Assembly: GCA_030407085.1 (NCBI GenBank)
Contig: CM059585.1
Span: 1,621,001-1,685,000 of the forward strand
Direction of reading: 5' to 3'
From: Trichopria drosophilae
Taxonomy: Eukaryota > Arthropoda > Insecta > Hymenoptera > Diapriidae
Length of the DNA: 64,000 nucleotides
The notes below the pieces were generated by a model, which saw only the letters and a list, made by a program, of their open reading frames with translations, made no database searches and was not told the DNA's origin. The position numbers and the translations under genes are program-made. The first letter of the stretch is position 1, and every line of letters begins with the position of its first letter. This document shows positions 47,880 through 60,454 of the stretch, one piece after another.

Positions 47880-49110
47880 AAAAATGAATTTATTTATCAC
47901 ATAAAGAAATTTCAGGATCTCATAAGTAGAGTCTCATGACACGATAACATTTTAAAAACATTCACCTACTTTGCGAATATAACTGAGAGTACTATTTCTT
48001 ATCATATCTTTTAAGACTCATGAGATCGTGGATATATAATTAAAAATCTTTGCATGCGATTTTCTCATTTATATATATTCATACAAAAGAAACATTTTTA
48101 ATCTCATAGGTGGAATCTCATGGTTCAATAAGTTTCGAAGAACCACTCACCTGCTCTGTTTTGTTTTTAACTTTTACTTTTTATATTTTTTTATTATCAT
48201 GAGATATTTCCATGTGTATTTAGAAATATTTTTATCTGATTATCTCATGATTTCAAGTTACAGTTTGAACTCACAGAATTTGAAATAGCTTAAAGTACTT
48301 CTTTTTAATAATGTCGTGATATGCTTGCAAAATGTATTTATTTTCAATGTAAGTAACAAATACCTCGAGTCTCATAAATGAGATCTCGTGACACGACAAC
48401 TTTTAGAAGAATGACATCAACATCGTCAATATTTCATGAATGATTTTGTTTCTGAACTGCGAATTTTGATTCACGTGATCTTTTCATGCGCATTTGAAAA
48501 TATTTTCATACGATTTTCTCATGATGTCAAATTAAATTTAGAACTCACAACATTTAAAATTGCTTAAAGTATTTCTTTTTACTAATGCCGTGCAACGGTT
48601 GTAAAATGTATTTATTTTTTACATAAAACAATATTTAGAGTCTCATAGTTGTGGTCTCATGACGCAACAAGTTTCAGAAGAATGACTCCGGCCCCGTTAA
48701 TATTTCATGAATGATTTTGTTTCTGAATGACGTTTCGAGACTAATGTGATCTTTTCATGCATATTTCGAAATATTTTCATGTGATCATCTCATTATTTTT
48801 TAAGTTACATTTTGAATTCACAGAATTTGAAATTGCTTAAAGTATTTATTTTTACTAATGTCATGCCATGCTTGCAAAATATATTTATTTTTCACTTAAC
48901 GAACAAATATCTCGAGTCTCATAGTTAAAGTCTCATGAAACGAGAAGTTTTAAAATAATAGACACCTTTTCGAAGAATATTTCTTGACGAGTTTTATTTC
49001 CCAATTATATTTTCGAGACTGGTATCTTTTCTTAAACATTAAAAAATAGTTTCATGTGATTTTCTCACGATTCAAAGTTACATTTGTACCTACTTTCAAA
49101 AATGTTCAAA
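47880..49110 (+). repeat. ~270 bp tandem repeat, about 4.5 copies
   Basis: The anchor GAGTCTCATA recurs at 48367, 48638 and 48914, with TCTCATAGGTGGAATCTCAT at 48102 and an earlier, shortened unit at 47918. Each unit carries TCTCATGAnnCGA, ATATTTCATGAATGATTTTG, TTTTCATGTGAT and TTTGAAATTGCTTAAAGTA in the same order. Copies are moderately diverged. Confidence 0.75.
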
Positions 49111-49139
49111 ATAATTCGCGAAAAAGGGTCATAGACTAG

Positions 49140-49740
49140 ACTGCTGGTTAGCCGCAATTCTCGTCGTGCATCTGCGCTTATTTCCGGAAACGAGCCGATC
49201 GATATTGACGTTCGATTCGAGACAAAACGCGTCTAATCCAGCAATGGAGGCGCTCTACAGGCGGTTTATTTATAACTCCTTTTCTCGGCTTTACTCGTAA
49301 CTCACTTTTGCGTACGATCGCCTTGTCTGCATACAGATTCGTTAGTCAAATCGCCGCGTCATGCATGCCCAAATTGACCGAGCCATTCTTATGAATTAAA
49401 CAAACCCGCAAGTACGTCAACGAGTTACTGAAAGTGGAAGTAAGCGCTCGGGTTGGCGAAAAAAAACACAAAAAGATAAGTAGCGCGGTTACAGGTTCGA
49501 CAAGCTCGGCATTTGTATGTCGGACTCGAGCGAAAAGTCTCTTCTTTGGTTCATGCAAATAAGACTTCCGTAAGTGGCGAAATTCATTTTTACTTCGGCA
49601 CGTGAGAGTGATTCACAAGTCGCGCGAGATTTTACGCGAATTGCGTTCCTTTGTTGGTCACGAGCATAGTGCTAATAGTTTTCGCAAACTCGCTTCTTAA
49701 AATGTACGTTTTATTTACGGAAGTGGTAATGAGGAGGAAA
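49140..49740. other. GC-richer unique stretch inside the word field
   Basis: Non-repetitive and with more CpG than the flanks (GAAACGAGCCGATCGATATT, CGTGAGAGTGATTCACAAGT). The minus frame 49346-49558 has no motif or splice fit. It may be regulatory, but nothing specific can be claimed. Confidence 0.25.
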
Positions 49741-50939
49741 AAATAAATCATTTGAACTCTTATTCAATCGTCTGTGCTACTTATCACTTTTATTTACTAA
49801 AATAGCATCAAATCCGTTTAAAGGTCAAATAAATTCTACTAAAGTTTCTGTATGACAACAACTGCCTTCCCAGGGAGAAAAATACTACTTTACTCCCCTA
49901 GGAAATAAGATAGGTTTTTTTCTATTCCAGGAGAAAATAAGATTCGAATTTGTAGGAACTTTTTTACAGAACGTTGGGCAATTAACCTTACGAGAGTTTC
50001 GTGTTTAAGATTTCAGTTTCACAAAGAAATGTGATATCTCATTGTTATCAATTTGTTCTAGTCTTATTAGCATTACATTCTATGTTCTCACGAAATAAGT
50101 AATGTTTGATTGTCACAAGAGATTCGGAGAAAATTTCATTTTTTATTGTGAATCACATAAAAATTCACATGGTAGGAATTGTTGATTTTCTGGCATCACT
50201 AAGTTCCTTATAACGTGTGACATAGATGAAGAAATGGAGATTATACTGCGAGTGATCACATTATTTATCACATAAAATGAATCACATGGAACGTCAATTC
50301 TGTGAGATTTCGTAATTAAATTTTTATGAAATCGCATGTACCCTGAAATTACTATTTCAGTAATCAAGATTTCACGTTTATGTGATACTTTAGTAAAATC
50401 ATATTGTTACATGTTGCCATTCTCGGAATCTTGTTTCATGTAGAAAAAGGAGTTTTCTAGAAAGTTTATTTTCTCCGGATCACATGATTGTATCATGCAG
50501 ATATAATTTAAAAAAAAATACTCCAGAAATCATGTGACAATCACACAACAATTGTGTGATATTCTGTAGAATATCACCGAATAGAAAAATGTTTTGGACA
50601 TCACATGATAAATATCACATAAACGTATTTTAATGAAATTCACGTGGTATCATGTATCACATAACGATCACACGAACCTGTGACGGAAATCACAGGAAAA
50701 AACGTAATGTGATTCGCATGGTTTCAAATCAGATAATTCCAAATCACATATTTCTAAGAATTGTGTATCACAGTCGAAATTCACATTATCACGAAAAAAG
50801 TCACATTGTCGACACGGGTTTATTTCACAAACATCACATAATATTTTGATGACTCGGTTATAAGCCTCATAGAACGAAATGTACGACATCGATAATTTGT
50901 AGGATCTCGTTAGTCGATTGTTTAAATTCGAGCACCGAC

Positions 50940-51033
50940 CTGATTCGGGTCAATCGCGCCGTTAAATCTATAAACGTCTCCCCGACACACATACATAGCA
51001 GTAATCTCCGAATCAGGAGTGTCCAGCATTTTC
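50940..51033 (-). other. Candidate upstream exon (94 bp) of the PPxY gene
   Basis: On the minus strand CTTTTCAG precedes it and GTCGGTGC follows. The segment is free of repeats. It contains ATG at 51029, open through the exon (MLDTPDSEITAMYVCRGDVY...). Joined to the 45246 exon, this frame runs into a stop, and the frame needed for the membrane protein has TGA here. It could be a 5' UTR exon with an upstream ORF, an exon of another isoform, or not an exon. Confidence 0.3.
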
Positions 51034-53270
51034 CTGAAAAGCAGATAATAATTTAGACCGAGACGAAACTCGTTGAAACCAGTCGAAACTGTCGTTCGTT
51101 ATCATATCGTGGAGCCCCGACGGGCCGACGACGATCTTTTCTTTTTTTTTTACGCCGGGTTATTTTCCCTGATCGAATTTACTAATCAGTCGGGAATCGG
51201 CTTAACTTTCTTTCCCTCCCGCGATATTCGAAAAATTGATCGGATCTATAATTATAAATAAAGGATCGGGAAATTCTAGCACGAGAACGACGAAGGCCGT
51301 GTGCTCGACGGAAAAGGAGCAGTGGTAAAGAAAAAAAAAAACATGGCAGTAGAACCGAGAATGAGGGCTTTACCTTTCGCTTTAAGTATGGCCCATTTTC
51401 AGCGTCATTGATTCAACTTCTTTCCTAATATCGGCATTCGCCAGCCGACTTGGAGTCACGTACGCACTCGAGCCTCTTTTCCATGTAGTCGTCTGTCGGC
51501 TATTTTACTACCCCGAGTCTTCTACCCCGAGACCTCGACGAGTAATTTACTATTGTTTTCGAAAACGAAGCTGCCTTTTCGAGTCTGGATGTTTTCGTTT
51601 TTTTTTTCCAGACTCGTTTAATAAATGCTCGAGCACGAGCGAATTCCGGTTTGGGAAGTAAACTTATAGGCCGCAGAAAAAGTTGTATCATCGTTTCGAC
51701 GAACCTCCATAAACGAGTGCCTCGAAATACACCTGCTTCGCGTCTCCAACAAATTACGAAATTTCACTTTCGAGAATGGAAAATCTATTACGCCAAAACT
51801 AATTGACTAGCTAAATTTCTCGTCACTTTTGTGACCATTGTAAGATAAATGGTACTTTTCCTACCTAGGGAACAAACATCCCTATTTCCGTCCTAGGTAG
51901 CAAAATCGTTTACCTTCGGAGTAGTAACATTTTTATACCGAGATTAATAAACATTTACATAAAATAGAATTATATTTAAGGATCGCTTAAATAAGTTCCT
52001 CCAAAAAATTCATTGAGAAAAACAGCTGATACGAACGACTGAAAACTTTCGAAAAGTGGGCGACGAGCAGCTGCTGAAAAGACAAGGTTACAACCAATAT
52101 TTTCAGAAAGATAAGATTGTATTAATAGATAAAACGGAAGGACGAGAGTAAAGAACGATAGTCATCAAAACGGTCAATATTTGCGCTTTTATTCTACATC
52201 GAGTTCGCGCGACTAAAAATAAATCTCCCGCGAATAAATAAGTGAAAAAAAGGATATAAAATTATTTATAAAGCGATAAAAGTGGCAGGAAGAAGAAACA
52301 ATCGCGAGCGAAGCGATTAAAAGCACTCCCAGAGCAGTAAAATAATAAACGAGAGTAACGATATTTTTATTACAATACCCGCATGTAACGACACCTGTCG
52401 TAAGCAATAAACGTGCTCGTGACCAAAGTATTTTGTTGACAAAAAAAAAATGAGAATGAACGTCCGGATGAATAAATGAACGGACGCTCATTTCTCGAAT
52501 CCCAATTAATAGCGACAAATCGCGCGTAACGTCGATTTCGCGTGCGAACGGCGGTAGGTTTCGAAATTGTTATTTTGAAAAATAATATTTGAAAATTCTA
52601 CAGCGATAACGACAAATTCGTCCGACGCGCTTTATGACGCCGCGCATCCGACGCGAACGTTACACGCGGATAATTTCCGACATGGAACGCAGCGCTGGCG
52701 TTCGCCACTGAAGTGTCAATAATGAAGTAACTAATTAATACGCTTTATGCATTTTATATTGTAGTAATTGACGCTTTCAAAGTATCTTCGACCCACTATC
52801 GTCCGTCGCCAATTTCCGGATACTACACTCGAATGCCCGGCGTAAAACCTGTCGTTTCTTTCATTATCGTCGTAAAGTTTGAAAATGAAATGACGATTTA
52901 TATTTACAGTCTTAATTTGTCGGTATTATTTTTGTCAATGTTTGAAATCGTCATTTCTGTTATTGGGTTATGTTTGTCTTGGTATTATCTTTATGCAATA
53001 TTTGTTAATGGACTCTTTTTAGCAGTTTTGCGAATTTTTCTTTCTTTGATTTTTATGGGTTTTATGTAATCGGCCGGACTTTATGAATGATTTGTTTGAT
53101 GTACGAAATCGTATTATTTTAGCGGAGGTGTTGGAAATTGCACAACACTTATTGTCAACATTCTATTCCAAACAAGAATCGATCAGGTACATCCCCTAAA
53201 CAGCAACAAGATATGTTATTATAATCGTAATCAATAGACTTTTCTAGTAGGTACTTTAGTAAATCAGTAA
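51034..53270. other. GC-richer, repeat-poor stretch; possible regulatory/promoter zone
   Basis: CpG-containing unique sequence (for example 52500-52700 with GCGCGTAACGTCGATTTCGC and CGCCGCGCATCCGACGCGAA). No accepted coding frame; frames at 51500-51691, 52213-52518 and 52833-53069 lack motifs. As it lies upstream of the PPxY exons it may hold the gene's promoter, but no core element can be pinned down. Confidence 0.3.
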
Positions 53271-53274
53271 AAAA

Positions 53275-54425
53275 TTGACAAATACAATAAAATTAGATAA
53301 TATTCGGCGAATTTAAACTAAATTTCATACAATTTTTTGCGGATTTCAACTAATTTCTGCGAAATTCAACAAAACTCAGAAAAATTTCGACGAAATGGTC
53401 TTCTTCAAAATTACAGACGATTCAAAAAAATTACTGCAACATGCGTGAAACCATTTTGAAGAACATACGTTTCATTTAGTATGACAAAAAATTCCCGAAA
53501 AAAATGTACTGGCATTAGAAAAATGAATGAAACAGCAACTTGAAAATAAATGAATTTTGTTGAAAATAGCAAAAAAATAGACTAATGTAAATAAAATATA
53601 GCAGCAAAAAAGTGCAAACCACATGAAAATTTGTTAAACTTAAAAATATAAAAGAAAATTTATAAAGTCCGCAATTCCCAATTAATATCGGAAAAAAAAT
53701 TAACGGAGTGATGAAATTAAAAAATTGTGATTATCTTAATTGTTGTAATTGTGTTAGTATATGAAATATAATAGAATTAAGAGAATTTTTAACTACATTT
53801 GAAATTATAAGAAATTCGATATAACTTTTAGAAAACCGACAAAACGTGAAGAAAAACGCCAAAATTTCAAGAAATTCGGCGAAATTCTATGATATGCAAT
53901 AAAATTCTGCCAAATTCAACAATATTCTGCGATATTTAACAAAATTCTGCAAAATTCAATAAAACTTAACAAAATTATACGAATTTTCAATTGAATTCGT
54001 CGAAATTATAAGAAATTCTACATAATTTGAAGAAACCCGCCATAATTTGAAGAAAACCGACGAAATTCGATGATATTTTGCAAAATTTGATAAATCCCAC
54101 GAAATCTGCAAATTCTACAAACTCTGTAAGGTTGAAGAAAATTCTTCGAAATTCAACAACATTCTACAAAATTCAATGAAATTCAACAATATTCTACGAA
54201 ATTCGAAGAAATTCAACAATATTCTTAAAAATTCTACGTAATTCAATTAAATTTCTCCCAATTTCGAAAATGTCTACACTATTTTCAAAGAAATTCAACT
54301 AAATTTAACGAAATTGCGATGGATTCGTCTGAATATTGTCCGAAAATATTCAATAACGTTATACGAAATATTCAATAAAACTTTTTAAAACTCAAACAAA
54401 AATTAAATTATACGAAACTCAGGCT
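53275..54425. repeat. Degenerate AAATTCAAC repeat
   Basis: Variants of GAAATTCAACAATATTCTGC, AAATTCAAC and CGACGAAATTC recur at about 12-20 bp intervals over 1.1 kb, densest at 53870-54330. It has strong strand asymmetry (A over T), no coding sense and looks like an eroded short-unit minisatellite. Confidence 0.65.
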
Positions 54426-54429
54426 GGTT

Positions 54430-55530
54430 ATAAGTTGGAAGAAATCTATCCAATTTCTGGGAATGGAGAATGGAACTTTTAAAAACAAGACTATAATTGT
54501 TATTTACATTCCTAACGTAGTGGAAGCCCACGTGTAAGGAATTTTATTACGCCTTTTCTTAGAATTTTAATGTTGTTTATGCACTGAAAACATTTGAGCA
54601 TGAAATTTAGGGACTATGTAAAGTAAATTTCAAAATCCTCCGTCGTTGCTCATAATTTTTGGAATTTTTTGCTTGAACAATGTCAGCGAAACGAAGCATA
54701 TTTCGAAATCCTTAATTTTTTGTCTGCACAAATTATTCTCCTCTTCCTTCCACTTATTTGGTTTGTCATTGTTTTCCTCGATTTTTGTTTCATGGAACCT
54801 TAATTCCAGCGGTGAATTTCCTCTGATTCGCATTGAAACTCGACGAATTGAATTAGCAGTGACGATAATCTTATATGCGCCGAGGTACATGCACGATATC
54901 TTCCCCGCAATTAAGATGATTTCGAATTTCGCAAGTGCAGGTGCGTAATTCCGATCATCAACGATAAGCAAGGTGAAAAGAGCGAGCAGCGGTCGAAAAA
55001 TAAAAAAAAATCATCGTCAAGACGATCAACCGATGGCAATCTGTAACCACGAAGAAACTTGTTCACCATTTTCATTCGAAACGTCGTATTACTCTTTACC
55101 CCAAGCGATAGTGAAACTTCCGTAGATCACATAATCGGCGTTGATCGGTATCGAAAAAATTGATGATTAATAAGCTAATGTGACGAAGATTCGTATGACG
55201 ACACGTTGGCGGGATATTTAAATTAAACGTAACGAGGAAATGAGCTGAAAAACTACTTGACGCTTGAAAAAGAAAATAAATTACTTTTTACCGAGTGTGC
55301 ACTGCAATGATTTAATTAACAATTCGATTACGTGCATTTTAATGAGTGGCACGGCAGAAGGAGTGAAAATTGAATTAATTAATTAAATGGGTGCATCATG
55401 CTGTACATCATCTGACGATAATGAATAAAACATGAAAACGAGGGTTGAAATTTAACTTAAGGACCCTTAAAAAAAATATTACACTGAACTGGTAAAAAAT
55501 ATTATTTCAAATTTTAACGAAGCTTCCGTC
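54430..55530. other. Unique stretch, nothing recognised
   Basis: Open frames on both strands at 54630-54971 mirror each other without motifs. No RNA gene or repeat. Confidence 0.3.
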
Positions 55531-55539
55531 ATTTAAACG

Positions 55540-56610
55540 AAAAAGACATTCTAGATAAAATTAAAAAAAAAGACAAATGTTGTCCTTTAAAAAAGTAATA
55601 ATGGTACTTAACTATGACAAACGAATTTAATCAATACAGATGACAAAGACGACCTACGACTCCCTACACGTTGTCTGCACAGTCGAATATTGCCTAAAGT
55701 TGATGAAATAACTAGACACCAAACGACATCTCTAGTAGGTACACAACTTTCCTAATGTATGTTTTTCATTCGTAAAAACATTTAAAAGTAGACGGAAACT
55801 GAAAATACTAGACGACATTAGCGGAATACAAGAACCATTTCGGTATTTGTCGAAAGTATGAATTTGTTTTCCGAAGTTAGACGACAAAATTTCGAATCCA
55901 AACATCACTTAATATACCTAGATGCGCCTTACTTGAAGTAGACGACAATTCCAGAAAACAGACACATGATCGAGACAAATCCCATTACTGAATATTACGT
56001 TTTTAATGTAGATGTCATTTGCCTAAAGTAGACGTTTATCGAAAATAGACAATATGTCATGGAGTTGTAAAGACGGCATAGGATGCTAGGAGACGATTAT
56101 AAAGCGAAAATTGTCACTTGTTTAAAGTAGACGACATTTGCCCAAAATAGACGACATTTATTAAATCGAAACGGCGGATTATTATTATAGCTGTTGTTTG
56201 CCTATAGTTGATGACATTTGCTGAAAAATGACAATTAGTTACTGTTTAAAGGTTAGGCAGAATATAAATGTGACAACGTTTTAAAAATAGAAGACACTCA
56301 TTGAAAGTAGACTACAATTGATAATAGACGACTTTGAAGAAACATCAAGGTCACTTTTTTAATTTAGACGATCATTTTGTAAAACAGGCCAGAGTTGTCT
56401 AAACTAGATGACACTTGCCTAAAATAGAGGACGTAAACCCAAAATAGGCAACAATTGTCAAAAGTAGATGATACGCGCTTTCGTAAAGGTTGTTGGTTAT
56501 TGCAGATGATATTTGCAGGAAGTAGATGACCTTTTAGGTGCCCTCTATTGAAGGCAAACAGCTGCCTAAACTAGACGACAATTGTCGGAAAGTGGAATAG
56601 TCCATTTTTC
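55540..56610. repeat. Degenerate TAGACGACA repeat
   Basis: AAAGTAGACGACATTTGCC and variants (GTAGATGACA, AATAGACGACATT, CTAGACGACAATTGTC) recur about every 20-40 bp over 1 kb, for example 56130-56160 and 56390-56470. All are in the same orientation, which points to an old tandem minisatellite rather than to transposition. Confidence 0.7.
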
Positions 56611-56639
56611 AATTGATGACAAAATCCAATGTCAATTTT

Positions 56640-58650
56640 CAATGTTATCTCACTGGAACGCGTTGCAATAACGAATTAAGTGAATTTAAAACCAGTGCTT
56701 GTTTGGAACCACATAATCCGTCTTGTCATCGGCGGTCAGTATTTACATAATACATTGATCATCAGGCGTCCGTAAATAGATGCGACTTGACGATTAAGTA
56801 TCGCACAAGGACCTTCCAAAAAAACTCGATCGAATTCTCGTAATGAATCTAACACGTACAAATTTATCGCTCGTGGCGGAACGCTATTTGCAATTTTACG
56901 TAAGATTGGCACACTCGAGCTGAAAGAAGCCAATTAGCGTTTTCCCATTGGGTGAGGTCGTTTTACAAAAAGTCACGTAGACCAATGGCGATGGCAATCG
57001 GTCACGTTCACTTCGACGAGTCGCCTTTAAGCAAGCCACACCCGCGACTATGATAATTTATTTTGCCGAGCCTTCTCGCCACACTGGTAGCAGCGTAGCG
57101 CCGATTTTTTCCCTATCGTGGACAGTTATTATGACGACGGGAATTTTTCATTCACGATGATGGAGCGTTTGTACCATTGTAAACGCGTAATTATTGAGTA
57201 ACAGGACTTTTTGCGGAAACACATTACGATCTCTTTGAAAATTTGCAACGATGTTATACCGGCATCATTATTCATTAGAATCATGATTACAAAAACCATT
57301 TAGGTGGCCTTGACATTAATAATCTATCGAATAATAAAATGCCAAGCTGTTTTACCGACCGATTTTTGGCCCCTCGACACCATCAGTCGATACAGCAGTT
57401 TAGTTCTTGTCAAATGACGTTTTTCGATGTGCTTTTTCTACGGTTTTCTTTGCGGTTCGAGCTAAAAGAAACAACACTTGAAATAAACGATTTTTAGAAC
57501 ATATTGCACGGGTATTAATACGTCGACGACGTATTTTCGCACGATTTACCTGTACGCGCCGTTAAGTTCTCGTATTTTTGTAAACTGAACATCGGCTCGT
57601 TCAACTTGACAAACTGCAACTGAGGATTCGAAACGATTCTGCGACTGATTTATTGTTACTGCCGTCTCCAAATCAGCAAACTAACGGCTGGTAGAACTGC
57701 GCAATAAAATTCCGTTGGACGGAAGTCGAATCTCTCTAATCGTTTGCTATGTTCGGATTTCGAATCTCCGTGTACTCAATCACATGGGCGTTAATTCGAT
57801 AATCGGGATTTTATAATTCAACATAACCTCAAATTTCTTGTCATCGGCGTACTTAGAAGGAGAATTTCTGTTTTACCGATCGAAAGTCGATACGTTCTGT
57901 CGGTAAAGAGATTTTGTTTTTTTTCGATATTATTCAAATTTTACGTTGTTATGACAATGGTGGGCTTGTCTTTGGAGTTATGCTATCGTAATCAATAATC
58001 GCCATCAATAATTGCGTAGGAGGTACCCTTGACATTCGCTCGATCTACGTTTCGCGCTTTACATATTACACCGCACGCGATTACGCGTCGCGAATGTAAA
58101 AATCAATTGTGTAACTTAGCCAGCTCTGCCGCACGTGCCACTGAGATCTTTCGATTTACGTGTAAATCACGGATTATAGCTTTTTATCGTCGTTATTCAT
58201 CGCCGCTATTTTTAAGGACATTCGATTACTGGTTTTTTGCGAGCGAGGAGCGGGCTGCGATAACGTTACGACTGGTGCGAGAAATTTAAATCTTCCGGCG
58301 GCCGATGAGCAGATCATCAAGAAACGTCGTCGAGATTTTTACGAGTAATTATTAAAAACTTCTATTCATAAACCGGCGCGAGAAACTGAAAATTAAATGC
58401 TGAATTTCACCGAGATCGCGGTTATATATTCCTCCCGCTTTCCCGAGCTTTGACCGAAAAGTCGGTAATAAAAGAATCAAACTTTAACTTTCGAATGAAG
58501 AAAGTATTCCTATCCTCCTCCCGAAAGTTTTTGGCCAAGTTTTTGCTCCGTCTTGACGCGTCACGTTGCAAGAGGAACGAGCGGAAATTCGTCAGACAGC
58601 ATTTCAGAAAAGAGGGCTCAAATATTTTTTAGTGCACAATTCACGAAAAA
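56640..58650. other. GC-richer, repeat-free stretch without recognised gene
   Basis: Unique sequence with frequent CpG (for example CACACCCGCGACTATGATAA at 57037 and AAACCGGCGCGAGAAACTG at 58370). Frames 56736-56933, 58029-58289 and 58450-58632 have no family motif, no good splice sites and no homology I recognise. It may contain regulatory sequence. Confidence 0.3.
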
Positions 58651-58999
58651 TAAATTTGGTAACCGACATTTGTAATCTTCTGAGGAAACGCGCAATGATA
58701 TTTCGGAACAAATCCCTTGGGTAAACAGGAATATTAGACATCAATTAAATATGTTCGATGTCATACATGAAACGAAAGTATACTTTTTACGTGTTTGGAA
58801 AAAGATATGGTTTTACGGGGAAATGCGATAGCTCGATTGGAAAAAGGCCTTCGGTGATGTTAATGTGTGTTATCGTCAGTTCCGAACGTTGGCCCTGTCG
58901 AAATAGTTGCTTATCATCATTTTAAGAATAACGTTCTCGTTCGAATTCAGAACGTAAATTAATTTAAATACTAGTAGTTATGTGATTGTTCATGAAAAA

Positions 59000-60450
59000 T
59001 TTGTTTAAATATAGCTACGTAATAACTTTGTCATTTGGTTCATTCAGATTCAAGGGAAATTTGCATTGGATTTCATGAGAATATCATTCAATGTCACTTT
59101 CAATCTCGTAAAAAACTCTTCAATATCTCATAGGCATCTCATTATTATTTAACGTGAAATATAACAACTTTCTCGAAAAGTGAAGGAACAAATATTGTGA
59201 AGTAGCATTTTCGGAAAAATTTCTCGCGCTGGATATTTTTGTATTACTTAGAGTGATTTCCATGAGAATTTATGAGATTTATGTGATCTAGATATACATC
59301 AAAGTTTAGTCGTTATGAATTTCATAGAAATCTGACATTTCCATAATAAACATTTATAGATTTCAATGAAATTGTCATCAGTTTAACTTTTCATAGCAAT
59401 CTATGAGACTGTCATAATAGTTGTCTTGTAATTATGCAATGGTCATTCTATGAGAACATTTTAGTACAGTTAACCTCTTCATCGCATCTAAATATTTTTC
59501 AATTAATTTAGGATGTTATGATAATCTATGAGACATTCATGAGATACACGTCTTCTCTAATCCTGAGAACTATCACATTACATTGATGAACATTTATAGA
59601 TTTCAATTAAACTGTCGTCAATTTATCTTTTTATATCAATCTATGAGATCCTGTTACAATCTATGAGACTAGATCTTCGGTAATCTCAAGGACCAAAGTA
59701 AATTTAAGTTTTTAAAGGAAATGTCTACTCCAACAGAAATCAATTATACATTTTCACTGTAACTAACATTTATTTCTATCTAAATTTCTACGAGAATCAA
59801 TAGACATCTCATAAAACGTTGATCGATCTCGTGTGAATCACATTCACTTCGCGGAAATTTCACAAAATTTTCCAAAACTTTTAACATAACATAAATTTCA
59901 AGCAAATTGGAACATTCCACGTTAATTTATCACGTGCTATGAGAATCTCTTAACACCTTACGGGAATTTGTAAGATCAAAAAATAATACATTTTTTTAAT
60001 GTTCTTGGTAATTTTACTATGATGTAGTATACGTTAATCAAATGAAATAAATTAATATTTCTTTGAGAATGTATGAGACACTATGAGAATCCATGCGAAT
60101 CTCATATTTTTTCTTTGTAAATCTCGTCAGAACAAACGCTACTTTGTACTTCGTATAATGTGATTTATTTATGTATTTTATTTAGTTTTATATTTCCATG
60201 AAAAACAATGCGATTTTTTAATAGAATGTGATAATCTCATAATGTTTTATACAATGAATGTAAGCTTGTCCTTAGTTTATTAAGACTGCCTTACAGATTT
60301 TATCATAATCATTTCCCATGTTCATCAAATGTAAATTAATTTAGATTGCTATGTGAATCTCTGAGATACTTGAAATACATTTTTATTTCTGTGAGATCGT
60401 ATGAGATTTTATGCGAATTCATGTGATTCTCTTTGTGAGTCTTATATTTT
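59000..60450. repeat. ATGAGAT/ATCTCATA word field
   Basis: The words CTATGAGAC, ATGAGATT, TCTCATAG and ATGTGAT recur densely. A longer unit, AACATTTATAGATTTCAATG to CAATCTATGAGA, appears at about 59347 and 59588. It resembles the 47.4-50.9 kb field but favours TCTCAT over TCACAT. Confidence 0.6.
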
Positions 60451-60454
60451 ATTA

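Larger units (their letters stand above)
47420..50900. repeat. TCACATGA / TCTCATGA word field (main)
   Basis: For over 3 kb the words ATCACATG, CATGTGAT, TCTCATGA, TCATGTGA and their half-sites recur every 20-60 bp on both strands, interrupted only by a GC-richer unique stretch at about 49140-49740. Many are palindromic (TCACATGA resembles the E-box CANNTG). They look like remnants of an amplified word, partly as true tandem units (47880-49110). Confidence 0.6.

Noticed and set aside
47880..49110. CRISPR-like or regulatory direct-repeat array
   Set aside because: Units are about 270 bp, diverged and without unique spacers; eukaryotic tandem repeat.
54630..54971. Mirror open frames of 100-113 codons
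   Set aside because: Both strands are open over the same bases without motifs or splice context.
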